Below, in pieces: positions 1 through 12,060 of a stretch of DNA of 64,000 bases. The notes under the pieces were generated by a model. That model saw only the letters and a list, made by a program, of their open reading frames with translations, ran no database searches and was not told where the DNA came from. Positions within the stretch are counted from its first letter, which is position 1, and each line of letters opens with the position of its first letter. The stretch spans positions 806,001 through 870,000 of the forward strand of contig NW_026944391.1 of assembly GCF_033439725.1 (NCBI RefSeq), in the 5' to 3' direction. The stretch is from Neurospora tetraspora. Its lineage: Eukaryota > Ascomycota > Sordariomycetes > Sordariales > Sordariaceae. The translations under genes were made by a program, and so were the position numbers.

Positions 1-1
1 T

Positions 2-1042
2 ATGACGGGCAACATCCTCTCGGTGCTCCTCTGGGTCATGGCCACCGACTTCCGCACCTTCCTCGCCTCGCGCATCGTCGGCGGCCTCTCCGAGGGGAAC
101 GTACAGCTCGCCACGGCCATCGCAACCGACATCTCGGACCCTTCCAAGCGCGGCTCGACCATGGCCCTCATCGGCGCCTGCTTCTCCATCGCCTTCACTT
201 TCGGTCCTGCACTGGGCGCCTGGCTGAGCTCGTTCAGCACCGTGGCAGCCAACCCGTTCGCGACGGCCGCCGGTGTCTCTCTGACTTTGATCGTCGTCGA
301 GACGCTATACCTCTACTTCTGTCTGCCCGAGACACTGCCAGCTCTGACCCAGAAGACTGAAAGTACCGGCGCTCAGGTCAATGGTACAGAAGCCGAAAAG
401 AAGAAACCAGCAACCACCCCAGCCGCCAACCCCACCGCAGTCCAGCGCACAAACTCCCACTTCCTCCTCAACCTCACCCACTTCTCCTTCCTCCTCTTCT
501 TCTCCGGCATGGAATTCTCCCTCCCCTTCATGACCTACGACCTCTTCGGCTACGACTCCGCCAAGAACGGTCGTCTCCTCGGTTTCGTGGGACTAATCGC
601 ATCCCTCCTCCAAGGCGGCGTCACGCGTCGCCTGCCCCCTCTCCTTTCTGTGAGGATCGGCGTCGTCGCTTGTCTCCTAGCTTTCATCATGCTCGGCCGG
701 ATCACCTCTGTCCTTGGCCTCTACGGAGCGGCGGCCTTGCTCGCTACCACCTCGGCGACGGTTGTCACGGGTTTGAACGCCTTGAGCAGCTTTGAGTCAC
801 ACGAGGGCGAGCGCGGGGGCAAGTTGGGCATGTTGAGGAGCTGGGGACAGCTTGGGAGGGGACTGGGGCCGGTGTTGTTTACGAGTGTTTATTGGTGGGC
901 GGGGAGGGAGGTTGCGTATGGGATTGGCGCTTTGGGCATGTCGTGGGTGGCCTTGTTGGTTTTGTATACGCTTAAGACGCCGCCGGGGTCGGAGAGGGTG
1001 AAGACGGCCAAGGTGGCGGGTAGTGAGAAAAAGGAGTTGTAA
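2..1042 (+). CDS. MFS transporter, C-terminal part (5' end outside window)
   Basis: This is the C-terminal part of a major facilitator superfamily transporter of the plasma or an internal membrane. The reading frame is open from the window edge and ends in TAA. The first visible Met is probably internal, because the sequence starts inside a transmembrane region just before an MFS-type segment (RIVGGLSEGN, then DISDPSKRGSTMALIGACFS). Several hydrophobic segments follow. A polar Ala/Pro/Thr/Lys-rich loop at about residues 115-150 fits the central cytoplasmic loop between the two six-helix halves. A charged tail ends the protein. The RG(S/A)xMA motif and overall layout resemble the tetracycline-resistance-like (TetA/MFSD10) branch, but the substrate cannot be read from sequence. 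No intron is visible in this part. Confidence 0.85.
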   Translation: MTGNILSVLLWVMATDFRTFLASRIVGGLSEGNVQLATAIATDISDPSKRGSTMALIGACFSIAFTFGPALGAWLSSFSTVAANPFATAAGVSLTLIVVETLYLYFCLPETLPALTQKTESTGAQVNGTEAEKKKPATTPAANPTAVQRTNSHFLLNLTHFSFLLFFSGMEFSLPFMTYDLFGYDSAKNGRLLGFVGLIASLLQGGVTRRLPPLLSVRIGVVACLLAFIMLGRITSVLGLYGAAALLATTSATVVTGLNALSSFESHEGERGGKLGMLRSWGQLGRGLGPVLFTSVYWWAGREVAYGIGALGMSWVALLVLYTLKTPPGSERVKTAKVAGSEKKEL

Positions 1043-1474
1043 TATGGTGAGCATTGCGTTTTCGGCGTGTTTTGTATATGAGGGGCAAAAGCTGCCTGCA
1101 CATACTTGTGGAATTAACTGCTCGATTGGGATACATAAGTTTGGGTGTATTGAAGGATAGAATATCACTATGTTTGTATAATTTTGAGCAATTGTCTATG
1201 AAGCATCGATTCTCGTTCATCCCTAACACTCTGGTATTTGGACTTACATGACAGGCTCTGCTATCTTGGTACGAACCTTCATTTTCGTCGGCCAGCTTTG
1301 GTACTTGTTGAGGTGCAATAATCACAGCATGATGGACCACCCGTGAGTGTTGACAGAAGAACTCGTTCGACGATCCGACATAGAGAAGGACACATCCGTT
1401 CCGTTTCATCCGCGACCATTCTAGTAGTAGGAGACCAAAAGGATACCTACCGATCTGGTGGTTTCCAGTACCTA

Positions 1475-1752
1475 CAATTTAATGCTAGTTTGTTTATTAG
1501 CTTGGTACTCCTGGTATACTGGACGAAATCCATCCCGAATTGTCCCAAACCTCATAAAGATAAAATGAATGGCTAGGTACGGATCGGAAAGGCATCAATA
1601 AGATTCAATATGGCATATCAAATTTTCAAAGGAGCATATGCAAAGTAATATTACGCTTTGGTTATGGAACGAAACGAATTAATTAAATATAAAAAGGCCT
1701 AGGGAAGTTGACCCGAAGTTTCGAGTTAACAATCAAACCAGTACTGGACTAT
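1475..1752 (+). repeat. Dispersed repeat, copy 1
   Basis: About 278 bp that match 39948-40284 over nearly their whole length and 33064-33212 over the right half. Shared landmarks in order are a 'taatgct..tttgtttatta' start, 'ggcatat', a 'cgctttgg..atg..aaacgaa' block, 'gcctagggaa(a)gttgac', a 'tcgag(c/t)taac' block and a 'ggact' end. This copy is more A+T-rich than the others, as expected if RIP has acted on it. No coding capacity. The class is unknown; it could be a solo terminal repeat or a small non-autonomous element. Confidence 0.75.
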
Positions 1753-2485
1753 ACGTATTTCAAATCATCCAGTAACCGATGAGCGTTTTGCAAATCTTTG
1801 GCGCAGCTCCTCGCATTCACGCTGACTTCGTGAAGTCTCTCGCGTCCAGCACTCATGGCAACAAGGGAACTGAAAGAAGAGAGCGGCGAAGGAGGCGATT
1901 TTTGAGGGCGAGGTAGTTTGGGTAGGTTGAGAAGGAGAGAAAGGGAATGGTACATAGGTAATATCGCAGATGATGTAGAGAATATAGGAAAGGTTCATGT
2001 TAGCTTCGTTGAAGGAAGAGTCAACGGCGTCGGGCCACTCTGACTTCTTGATGTTGGACTCCGGGGTAACTACCGAGTGTATTAGCCCGGCTATAGTAAA
2101 GAAGCTGGGTCTATAGCTAAAGAAGTTTGAGAAGTTATAGATAGTATCGTTGGTAAATAATTCCTAGGATTCGGTTAATTCTTATGTGATTGTAGAGGTC
2201 GTGATTGGAGGTATTAGGTATGGCCGCGGTTTTCGCTGTCGTCTACCTACGGAGACGGTTCGTCATGCGATATGGTGTTGTCTCAGAGCTGGATGTTGAG
2301 AGTTAATAACGTGCAGAATTGGAAGACGAAGACTTTGTCTATTACGGGTAGAAGGGGCGTCAATGTTTCCGTTCCTTTTAATAGTATATCCATCCTCTCC
2401 ATCAACATCATTATCAGGATCCTACAAAACACAACACAACAACACAACACCCATCAAAACATTATCAATAACCCAAACAATCAAC

Positions 2486-2513
2486 CACGCACGCACGCAC
2501 GTACGTACGCACG
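2486..2513. repeat. (ACGC)n/(ACGT)n microsatellite
   Basis: Tandem CACG units turning into ACGT units, seen directly. Confidence 0.85.
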
Positions 2514-2643
2514 GTACACTACACAGTAAGTAAAACGAATACAGTAGTATACAGGGAAGCAAAGAAGGACGAACGAAATAGAAAAGAAAACTACCCAAGG
2601 TAGTAAAAGCAAAAAGTATAAGCGAAAAAGTAAAAGGGAAAGG

Positions 2644-2648
2644 AAAAA
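2644..2648 (-). terminator. RNA polymerase III terminator of tRNA-Arg
   Basis: Five A on the plus strand give TTTTT on the minus strand, 11 bases past the tRNA 3' end. This is the usual Pol III stop signal. Confidence 0.7.
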
Positions 2649-2659
2649 GTGTAGACTCA

Positions 2660-2731
2660 CGCCCCCGGCAGGATTCGAACCTACAATCCTCAGATTAGAA
2701 GTCTGACGAGTTACCATTTCTCTACGAGGGC
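2660..2731 (-). tRNA. tRNA-Arg(TCT)
   Basis: A full cloverleaf can be drawn on the minus strand: a 7-bp acceptor stem (GCCCTCG with CGGGGGC, one T-G wobble), TA at positions 8-9, a 3-bp GAG/CTC D stem with a GG-containing loop, an anticodon stem TCAGA/TCTGA with loop CTTCTAA (anticodon TCT, reading AGA), a 5-base variable region and a T arm GTAGG-TTCGAAT-CCTGC. Length is 72 nt including the discriminator G. There is no intron. The A and B boxes are intact, so it looks functional. Confidence 0.93.
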
Positions 2732-3369
2732 TTTTTTATGAGTTGTTGTTGGAAGGGGTGCTTGATTGATGGGGTTATAAGGCGCTGGTTTTCTCTGTGG
2801 GTCGTGGGTGGGAGGCAGGCAGGCAGGCAGGGCAGGTTGGGATGAAAGATGTGGAAGCAGCTTGGCGGGTTGGATGATGGAAGGTGCGGTTGTGAATGGC
2901 TTGTGAGTGAAAGTTTGCTTCCAGGGTGCAAGGTGGGTGGGTGACTGCCGGTTGCCGATGGTGGTGGGTGACGACGCAGATACCTTACTTAGTCAAGGTC
3001 CATGGCATGAAGTGGAAGAGGTTGAGTGAAGTGGTTCTTTTGTTCTGATTATACTTGGTTATATTTATACGTTCAAGGTGTGCTATAACTACCGTGTCAT
3101 ATGTCTCATTCGAGTTCCTTCATAGTACAACTTCTCTAGCAGTAGCAGTAGCTGTTTCTGCCATGGTGTGCGCACTCTCTGTTTCCTTTTTGCCTTCATA
3201 TCTTTCGTTCGGTGTGTTGTTCGTTACTCTCCGAACTCAAACCAGCAGCTCCTTGACCCTTTTTTCAAAAGTACTCAATCCCCTTTCTAGGACCACAACC
3301 CTTTATGTCCTTGAAAGTAGACTAGTACATCTCCTTACTTCCTTTCACAGTTGGGGAATGCCCCAAAGT
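2732..3369. other. Intergenic region between tRNA-Arg and the 3' end of the next gene
   Basis: Contains a (GGCA)n tract at 2813-2836 and the presumed 3' flank of the minus-strand gene ending at 3370. No supported gene. Confidence 0.6.
2813..2836. repeat. (GGCA)n microsatellite
   Basis: Five to six tandem GGCA units followed by GGGCAGG. Confidence 0.85.
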
Positions 3370-6300
3370 TTAGTCAACCCTGATGATAACCTTCCACCCC
3401 AACGCCCCCGCCTCACGAATCGCACAAGCCAAACATCCTCTCCGTCTCCGACTAATCAGGGCATTCCAGCCCTTCTCCGCGCAAAACGCTCTGACGAGGA
3501 TCTCCATATCAGAGCCGAACTGGCGTCTCCTCGTCTCCGAGTGCATCTTCTTTGATGCACTCTCCATGTTGCCCCCTCCCGTTGCTCCCCCTTCCTTGAC
3601 TCCCTCAATCGTAGTCGGACTAGCGCACTCGGTTGCCGCGGCGGTGATGGGAGAGACGGGGGAGTGGTTATTATCATTGATATCTTTACTATTACTGTTG
3701 TTGGTGCTGCTCCTGCTAGGCGTGGGGAATGAATAGCTCCCGTGTCTGCTAGCAACCGGGGATAAGGGTATTTCGTGTTCCTGCGGCAACGACTGGAAGC
3801 CCGTGATGCAGTCGATCACCAGGAACTTGGCTGCGCTCTTGGCGGAAGTAGGTGTGAGGCTGGGTCGGTGAGCGGCCGATGAGTAGTCATCTAGTAACGC
3901 GTCGAGGGAGAAGTCTTGCTTCGCCATTAAGTCCGACAGGTGCAGAGCGGTGTATGTATAGGATTTATGTAGTGGGTGGCCTGTAGTTGTGTCAGCGACG
4001 ACGAAGAGACGGGAACGAAAAGGAATCGACATACCGACGACGCTTACGGCCTTACCGGCGGCGCCACGTCCGGATAGGTCCACTTGCTGAATGGTAGGGC
4101 TGGATGGTGACCTGAGAATCTTGACATGTGAAGAGGGGACGCAAGGGTGAGCAGTCACAAAGTTGACATCCTTTGTCAACGAAAAGGTATGTTGCTTGGT
4201 CTGATAGGTGTCCAGGTCTGTCACAGTGAAAGAGACCTCAGCAGGGTATGTGTGGATCTGCGCCGGGCGACTGAGCTCCGAAAAGGGGGTTGCCGCATTG
4301 TCTTCAGCTGGAGTGGTATGGGCCGAATCAACTGGTGCCCATAGTTTCAGAGCATCCAGTTCGATCAGGAGAGTGGGCGGTGTCTTGTCTCGATACACGT
4401 TCTCGAATGGGATGATAAAGTCGGCTGGGAGGACTGACGAGGGGTCTGCATCTCCCAAGACGTTCGAGTCTCTCTCAACTGCGAGCTTTGCCCAAATGCG
4501 AGCCTTCTTATTGATCCCAAGGGCATCCTCTGCGAGGGTTGTCAGTTTACGGTCAATAGCCAATCAAGAAAGTCACCACTCACCTGCAGGTTCCTCAACT
4601 TCGACATTGACCCAGCCATCACCAAGTCCCTGAGGAGTAATATCGCTGGAAACCCAACCCATGCACTCAGCAGAGCCCTTACCGGCCGCAAGAACACGGC
4701 CGACGATGCAAGACGTGCTCCAGAAGCTCTTGCCCGAATACACAAAACCGCCGCAGAGGTTGGCCATAGTTCCAAGCCTTGCCATAGCCTCCGGGTCGTT
4801 TTCCAACAGCGTAGCCATCAAAAAGTGGCAAATCCCATCACCAGGTAGCATCAGACCAGACACATAGCTCTTTGACAGCCAACCTGCCGAGTGCAATGCT
4901 GCCGATATCATCCTGCGCCTCGAAGGCTCCCGCTTTGGGGCTGCCGGTCTGTGCAGATCATGTCCAGTAAAGTAGGAGGAGTGATGGCTCTCTGCTCTGC
5001 TCAAGGGACTGGCAAGCGGCGTGTTGAGCTGAGTTCCTTCAGTGACTGACCGGCAGTTCTCAGAAATCTTGGAAGCATAGACGTCAATGTCGGGCCAGCG
5101 CAACCTGGTCGCAAAGTGCTTCAGACCATAGACCTGGCGCTCGACATGCCGTCCTCTAATGGCATATACTGGGCCATGATGGTCCTTGTGGTGGTGACTG
5201 CCATGGTCGCGGGCAATGGACATACGCTTCGTCAGAGTTGCCAACCAGCCCACTGGTTTTTCCTGCTCTGGACTAGGCGGGTCTGTCTTGATTATTTCAA
5301 TGTTTTCCAACCATGCCCGGGCCAGGTGCAACGACCATTTGACGGTTGTGTTGGCGTCTTTCTCGAACTTGAGAATCTCAGCAGGGTTAATGCTCTCGAT
5401 GCCAAGTTCGTCGCCCTCCGTAATGGCGTCGAGCCGTACGAGAAGCTCGCAAGCGAGTAGGATCTGGAGGAGAAGCCAATATCTCTCCTCGGTAACGTCG
5501 CTCACCGGATCACCGGTCTTGAAGGATGCGCCGTCATCGACTTGGTCCTCGTCAGGGGTGCCCCAGAGCAACTGTCCAAGTCGGATTCTCCACTCGACAA
5601 GTGAGAAGTCGATCCAGATGTTGGGAGCAGCGAGGACCTTGACCAAAGCAGCGATTTGCACCGAGAGGCTATAGGGATCTCTATGGTCGAGCACCTTGGT
5701 CGGAGGGTGAAGGATCTGGAGGAACAACTCATTGTATAGTTCGCTCGAGAGCCGACGCTCGCGCGGGTGCTGCTCACTGTACCGCTTGCCGTTCTTGATC
5801 AGCTGTTCGAAAATCAAGGTTTCGTCCATGTGACGGAGGCCATCCTTGGAGGTAAGCATTCTTTGCCGTGCTTCAACGATGGCGTGGGGTCTGGACGCAA
5901 GACTCTCGAAACCCCATTGATCCTCCTTCAGGGCATCGGCGACATTGAGTTCCAGAGCAGCTTGGAAACCCATGCTTCCCTTCTCAAGCCCGCCTATGCT
6001 CAGCATGCTCGGTCGCTCACGACAACGGGGATAGAAATGGGCACAGCGCTTCTTCTCCGAGGCCCGTTGCGCCGTGGACCTATCCGGCTGGATATCACGG
6101 GTGATATGCGGCCATGCTGAGACGCAGGTCCAAGCGCGATCTTCGATCTGGGTGTGGTCGGTCAAGTCCCGAATTCCGAGCTCCTCGTCCCAAGGGAAAG
6201 CGACTGACGGATGCGGAGCGCCAGTATAGTGGCCTTCGGCTCGGTCGAAGTACTGAGGAGCTCCCGAGAAGAGCTTCTCGATCTCGGAGTCGGATAGGGT

Positions 6301-7695
6301 AGCCATGATGCGGGCCAGTCTTAATACCGGTCTTGTTGGACGGTCCCGCCTCAATTCACTGGGAGGCGGCGATGGGAGCGGTTTGTTAACATTTATAGGC
6401 GAGCGTGGTGATAATGGCGTGTGCGCCGATGGTGACTTTGGCGTGTAGATCTCTAAAATTGGTGATGGAACTGTTGAGGTTGTTGGTGATCGGAGTGTTA
6501 GTGGAGGAGGAGTCTAAGGTGATAGTACAGGAGTGGTCAGCCAAGTCGTTGTTTGCATAGGAGGTAGTTCAGAGCATCACAATGTCTTTCAACATGAAGC
6601 AAGGAAAGACAGCAGCAGGACGGAAATGGTCGTCTCTGGGAGGAGGTTGGGCATGAAACGAGAAACAAGATCCCCTTTTGTTTGATGCATCGTGTAAGTG
6701 TTCCCGTCGTACGATTGGCCCCCTGTAAATGCAGATGTATAGTGCCACAATGAGAGTGGTGCAGAGGGACGTTACAGAGGATCACGCGGGCAGTCTCGAC
6801 CGGCCCGGACCACTCAAGTTCCCGTCTTGGAGTTGGTGCGGCTTCGCTGTAAATCTTCTCTGCATGGGCCTCTTTTTGGAGAAAGCTGGGGAAACCTGGG
6901 GAGGGGAGATGACGACACTTGCATCACTGGACAGACTGCATCACTGACAGGTCTGGTGGTCGACAAGCAACGGCGGACGACAGAGGATGGAATAGTCACC
7001 TACTTGGATGCAGCACCACTGAAAGAGAAAAAGAGGTTTGAATAAGAATCTGAACTTGACTGAATGATAATGAGGGCAAGTGTTTTACTTACAGCTTCTC
7101 GAATGGTTCCCATGCCTTGTCTTTCCCCTCTCTGTTCCCCTCCTCGTCCTTCTCCTCCTTCCCGGTATTGAGAGATCGGGATTGGAGGCTGTGATGCAGC
7201 TCTTCCCCGCGGAACTTTGGGACTTTCCTGGTGAGGGGTCGATGTGCCTGAGGAAGGAGACGAGGTATTGTTGGAGGAGGGTGGCAGCTTCCCGCATAGT
7301 CGACTGCGGATGTCCTGCAGAAAGAGCTCTCGTCTCGACCCGCGCCTCTCCTTCTTCTTCTCATTCGTTGTCGTCTGGATATCCCGTCCATTGTCATTTC
7401 CGTCAATCGAAGTCCGTCGTGAACTCTCGTTGCTGTTGAAAGTGGAAGTGCTGGTGTTGTTGTTTGTTTTGTCGCTGTTGTTGAATGTCAACCCCAAGCC
7501 AAGCCCCCCAAATCGGCCGCCGCCTCCATGTCCCCCTCCCCCCCTTCCTCCCCCCAACCCCAATCCTTCAGCAACAGCATTCCCTGTTCCCCCCAAGACA
7601 TCTTCGGTAACGGTGACAACGGTGGCGTCTGCCGGCTTGGCGAATTCCGAGTTCCGCCTCCGGGGCGTCCTCCTCAACATCGAAAAATACGGCAT
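3370..7695 (-). CDS. Uncharacterised conserved fungal protein (DUF8004-like), four exons
   Basis: Model: complement(join(3370..3980, 4035..4529, 4584..6513, 7093..7695)), 1212 residues, total length divisible by three. Exon 1 encodes a low-complexity N-terminus (Gly-, Asn-, Ser-rich, many basic residues) starting at the only ATG of that frame (MPYFSMLRRTP). A 579-bp intron (GTAAGT ... CCTTAG) joins it in phase 0 to a Ser/Pro-rich linker (SPILEIYTPKSP) that runs without a break into the conserved core LFSGAPQYF ... TGAPHPSVAFPWDEE. A shorter start at 6306 (MATLSDSEIEKLF) is possible but would leave the coding-like linker unexplained. The second intron is 54 bp (GTGAGT, CTGAC, GCAG); the third is also 54 bp and stop-free (GTATGT ... 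ACAG). The core resembles a fungal family I know as DUF8004; the name is from memory. No catalytic motif, signal peptide or membrane segment is evident, so the function is unknown. Confidence 0.8.
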
Positions 7696-9559
7696 CTTTG
7701 CGGGAACTGGCGCGCTGGCGGAATGATATGCGCCGCCTCGATCTGCGGCCGCGGCGCTCTCATTGAACGAGGGAAAATGTGTTGATGAGGTCCACGGCAG
7801 TTGTGTGTGCTCCAGCGAGTTTGTGGTGTCCACCGAGAGCGATACGGCGATAAACACTTGCCGGAGCCGGATTTGCTGTGTGAAGCTCCGCGGCGGGGCC
7901 AAACACCTCGACGACGGCTTCAGAGAACTCAGGGCCTCAACACTATTCGCTCGAATGCTTGGTGGATTTCGCTGATCAGTTGAAGCATGCAGAGACAGCA
8001 CAGGAAAAAAAAACAGAACTGTGATGGGAACCTAAAGGGTAAAAAGGGGAAAAAGATGGACTAGGCCGTCGATGATCCGTTGGTCCTAGTGAGTTGGTCT
8101 AACGGACTAATATTGTGAGGACCGCGGCTCCGGCACAAGCTTCATGGTTGTCTCAAGGTACGTCCGTTATATCATCGGCGACGGCAGTCATCAGTCTTTC
8201 CCGGTTCCCGTCAGAGCTCTAATTCATTCTGGGGATGGAGGGATGGATGCCCTGGGGGACCGGACTGACAACCCCCAACCAAGCCAATGATACAAGAGAA
8301 ATAATAGGGACTGCTAATTACCATCGTGAACACTTACCTAACAAGGACTGGCCATGATAAGAAGAAGCTACCAGTCTGCTAACCACCCTGGAAGCCTCGC
8401 AACTTTGCTCTCACCTACCTATATGCTTGGGTGAAAGGACCAAGAGACCAAGAGCAGCGGCCCGAAAGCAGTCCATCTACACCCCACAGCCAGTCACAGG
8501 CCAAAAGCCATAGGGATGTGCCCGACTGGCTTGTTTCGAATCCATGGAGTTCGCAGCCTGTAATCTTGCTCCTGGAAGAAATCACCGTGGTACAGGTGAA
8601 CCTCTTTCATCTGAAATTGCCCTCATTGATTTCGGCCATGGTTGGACTTGGGATTTGGGATTACGCCCGCTTGGATCTGCCCGTTCGGAGGGGCGCAGTG
8701 ACAATGTGGGCATGGGTCATGGGGGGACCGGCCCTAAAACAGTGGGCGGACCGACGGGAAGTTCCCCTAGGTACATACACTCCACGCTGGGGTGTTGAAG
8801 CTTCAAAGAGCTCCCTACCGGTTTTGGCTGCGGTCATTCAATGTCGGTCCCATATCGGTCAAGTAAAACCCCCAAAAAGGACGAGGAAGAAGAAGATTCT
8901 ATGGTCGTCTATTCCGCCAAGGTATGTCACCGTCGGAGATCCCAAGCGAGATCCAGGGGCTTTTGTCCAGCAATAACAAGTCCCTTTTACAATACTTGGC
9001 AGGGGACTGCCTACGCGCACCTCATCTCTAACGGTGTTGTGCAAATGCAGTCATAGCAATAAAACATGGACGCCGCAGTCTCGCAGGCTGACAAGGACCT
9101 CCTTTTTCAAAGCTTACGAGGATCATTCTGAAACACAGGTGCCCACTACAATCCAGCCCTGGTAAGTTTGTTAGCGTGGTACTTAGAGCAAGCACTTTAC
9201 TCTTACAAGTTAAAGTAGTCAGGTAGAATCTGACGGCGGCACGGGCGGGTCACCATCGCGAGTGGTGTTCAAGGTGGTAGAAGTGGGGCAAAGAAGTAGT
9301 CGTTGTGCGTGAGCTCGAAGTGTTGCTCTCCACCTTTGGAGAGAAATGGCCATCAAAGCCAATCAATTCCCCTGTTTTTGTTCCCTGCTAACTTCCGCAC
9401 TAACAGCGGAAACCTTCCAGCATTGTTTTGTACACATAGATGCTTGCTGGACTAACCATCCCATCCCTTTAATGGTGCAAATGTATTATTTTTAGCGTAG
9501 TATGGGTTGTGACCAGTCGGATGGCCTCCCTCTCCCTACCTCTACATCTGTGACCATGT
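7696..9559. other. Upstream region of the 3370-7695 gene; no gene seen
   Basis: Normal G+C content. The frame of exon 1 stays open upstream to about 8001 but has no ATG there, so this is probably 5' UTR. Frames at 8431-9056 have no recognisable motif and overlap one another, so none is called. G+C content drops sharply at the right end. Confidence 0.5.
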
Positions 9560-12060
9560 AGATACTTTGATTTTACCAGCTTTTGTAGTACTTTTTATTA
9601 TTGTACTAGATGTGGAGTGCTGAGAGGTGGGGAAGCTAAAGAATTAACTAATATATTTAAGCTAAGATGAAGCTATTCCTAAATCTAGTTAATATAGGTA
9701 GGTATTCTAGTAGTAGTTAAGCTTGCAGATTGTAATGTTGTATGTAAGATACCTTAAGTACGTTAAGGTGCGCTTTTTACCTTGCTTTTTTAAATAGGAG
9801 GGGGAGCTGTTAGTTTTGAAGGCGGTTGTATTTTTATATTGTATTGAGGAGTATATTATATAGGTATCTCTTTTTGCTAGTCGTCCTTTAATATATTATT
9901 TTGCTGGTAATTCTTTAATATTGAATATTAGGAATTTATTTGGTAAAGTGCGGTAGAGGGTAGCTATTTTATTGTAAAATGCCTAAATTTTGTTAATTAA
10001 TTAGTTTCGAAAGTTTGTATATACAGTTTAGTTCTTCTATTTGAAAAGAAGCCCGAACGGTTTCTCCTTTTAATTAATTAAGAGGTTAATTGTAATAACT
10101 TTTATATAGAAATAATATATTGTTAATATGGTATTTAACAAGGAATTAAATGTAGGTAATATATTAAGGTAGAAGTTAATAAATATAATTATAAATAAAT
10201 TGCGACGGTGACGATGGCTATACGTATTGTACGCGTATAATTAATTATTAATATCGGCCCTATTTATATAGTAATTATATATTTAAATAATTAGTAGTAT
10301 TTAGATTTGTTTATTACCTTCATTGTTAAAGTAATTCTTTATGGTGCCCTTATGCGTCGGGCGGCGACGGTAAATGTAAGTATGAAATTCCTTTCTTATA
10401 TACTATATAAATAAGAAGTTTATTATTTAGCGATCATTTACATATAAGAAGATTGTTTTGTTGTCCTAGTTTAGGTTTAGTTGTATTTTTTTGCTTTTTT
10501 GGGGGTTAGGAACTGGGATATCTGATATGGTTCGATATAGCGCCCTAAAAGGTACCTTTTCTATTTTATTATTATCTTTTCGAAATTTTGTAAATTAGGG
10601 TATTGTACGGTTCGAGCGTATTGTGCTGGTAATTATAATATTTTTAATACGAAGGTAGCGAGCAAAAAGGATGGTAGTAAAAAGGCTGTTAGCAAAGATA
10701 TAATAAATTAATTAATATAGTAGGAGGGGTAAATTAATTACGAATTTAGCGATTATTCTTTGAATTGGCGCGAGATTACTTTAATTTTAAACACGTTAGT
10801 TAATAATTAATTAAGGTTTGAAAGAGGATATATATAAGGTTTCGAATTGATAATACTAATTATATTATTATATTACCTCTAATCGAAGAAATAACCGCTG
10901 GATGTAGCGACTTAATATTTAATACCATGTAGTATCAGTTTATTAGGGATATAAACTGTTACTTTATTTTTACCAGTATATTTTACTATCTTTTCATTGA
11001 CGGTAATATATTATAGCGGGGTTTATATTTTGAAGTAAACTTTTTGAATGTGTTTGTTGAAGTTGTGTACTTCATTTTATATGTTGAGATTGTTTTAAAT
11101 TAGATCCTATACGTAAAATTGTTTTAAAAGTATTTCGAACCGAAAGAAAAGTATTTAGCTACGGATTGGGTAATTCGGGCGCCCCTCTTTTTTTTACTAA
11201 TACGATAGGAAGTTTACTTCTATATAGAGATTAATATATAGTAAGATAGCGAATATAATATATAGTTCCGCGGCGTAAATTTGTTATTAATAATTCTTAC
11301 AGGTATAAGGGTTAGTTTCTCCTAGTAATAAAATCTTTCGAAGGTTAGTCTATATTGTTTATTATTATATTATATGAAGGGGCAAATATTTTTTTAAATT
11401 TTAATAATATAGTAATAGGGGTATAAGTAATTTAGTATATAAATGTACCGCTATTGCCGCGGATTATTTTAAAGGGAAACTATTTAAAGTCGATAAAATT
11501 ATATTAGAGGTCTTTAAATTCGTATAGGATATTAATATTAATATTATCAGGTATATTATTAGAAAGCTTATTTATTAGTTAATAGATATATTAATAGTTT
11601 TAATAATTAGGTAGAGGAAGCCTCGTAACGTCTTAGCCTGTGACCTTAGGGAGACTTTTATTATAGTCCTCGCCATCGAAGTTATTTTTAAAGTCGTGTA
11701 TAAAATTACCCTTATTATTATTAGTATTTAACTTTGGCTTACTAGGGTAGAGAAAAACTATTTAATTAGGTAAGCAGTCTACGAGGTTAATATTTATTAA
11801 TCCCTTCTCTAGTGGGGTGGAGTTATTCTTCTTATACTTAAAAGGGTTGCTAATAGTATAATTCAAAGTTAATGAAAGATCTATTTTAATAATAATAATA
11901 TTAAGGAAAAAGTTAGTAATATTTATGTTTAATGGCTTAAAGATGGTATACTTTGGTAAGTCTATCTTAATGCCCTAATAGACGATGTAGAATCGTTGAT
12001 TTTATTAGTAAAAAGGATACTTTTGTTATCGTCGATCTTTTGTATAGATAAGACCGCTAG
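9560..12060. repeat. A+T-rich, ORF-free island of RIP type
   Basis: About 2.5 kb of sequence dominated by TA, TTAA and ATTA steps, with no open frame of useful length on either strand and abrupt borders to normal G+C DNA on both sides. Strong TpA enrichment with loss of CpA is the known signature of repeat-induced point mutation in Neurospora-like fungi. The original element is not recognisable by eye. I see no intact gene, terminal repeat or tRNA in it. It is probably a small heterochromatic, methylated island. Confidence 0.8.

Larger units (their letters stand above)
1043..2659. other. Intergenic region after the MFS gene
   Basis: No convincing gene. The stretch holds the MFS 3' flank, copy 1 of a dispersed repeat (1475-1752) and a short (ACGC)n tract at 2486-2513. 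A minus-strand frame at 1749-1955 ends in a plausible helical segment but is too short and isolated to call. Confidence 0.6.

Noticed and set aside
1749-1955. 68-codon minus-strand frame next to dispersed-repeat copy 1
   Set aside because: The C-terminal half looks helical, but it is short, isolated and overlaps the repeat border.
9560-12060. Naming the original element of the A+T-rich island
   Set aside because: The sequence is too altered to recognise a family by eye; only a RIP-type origin is proposed.
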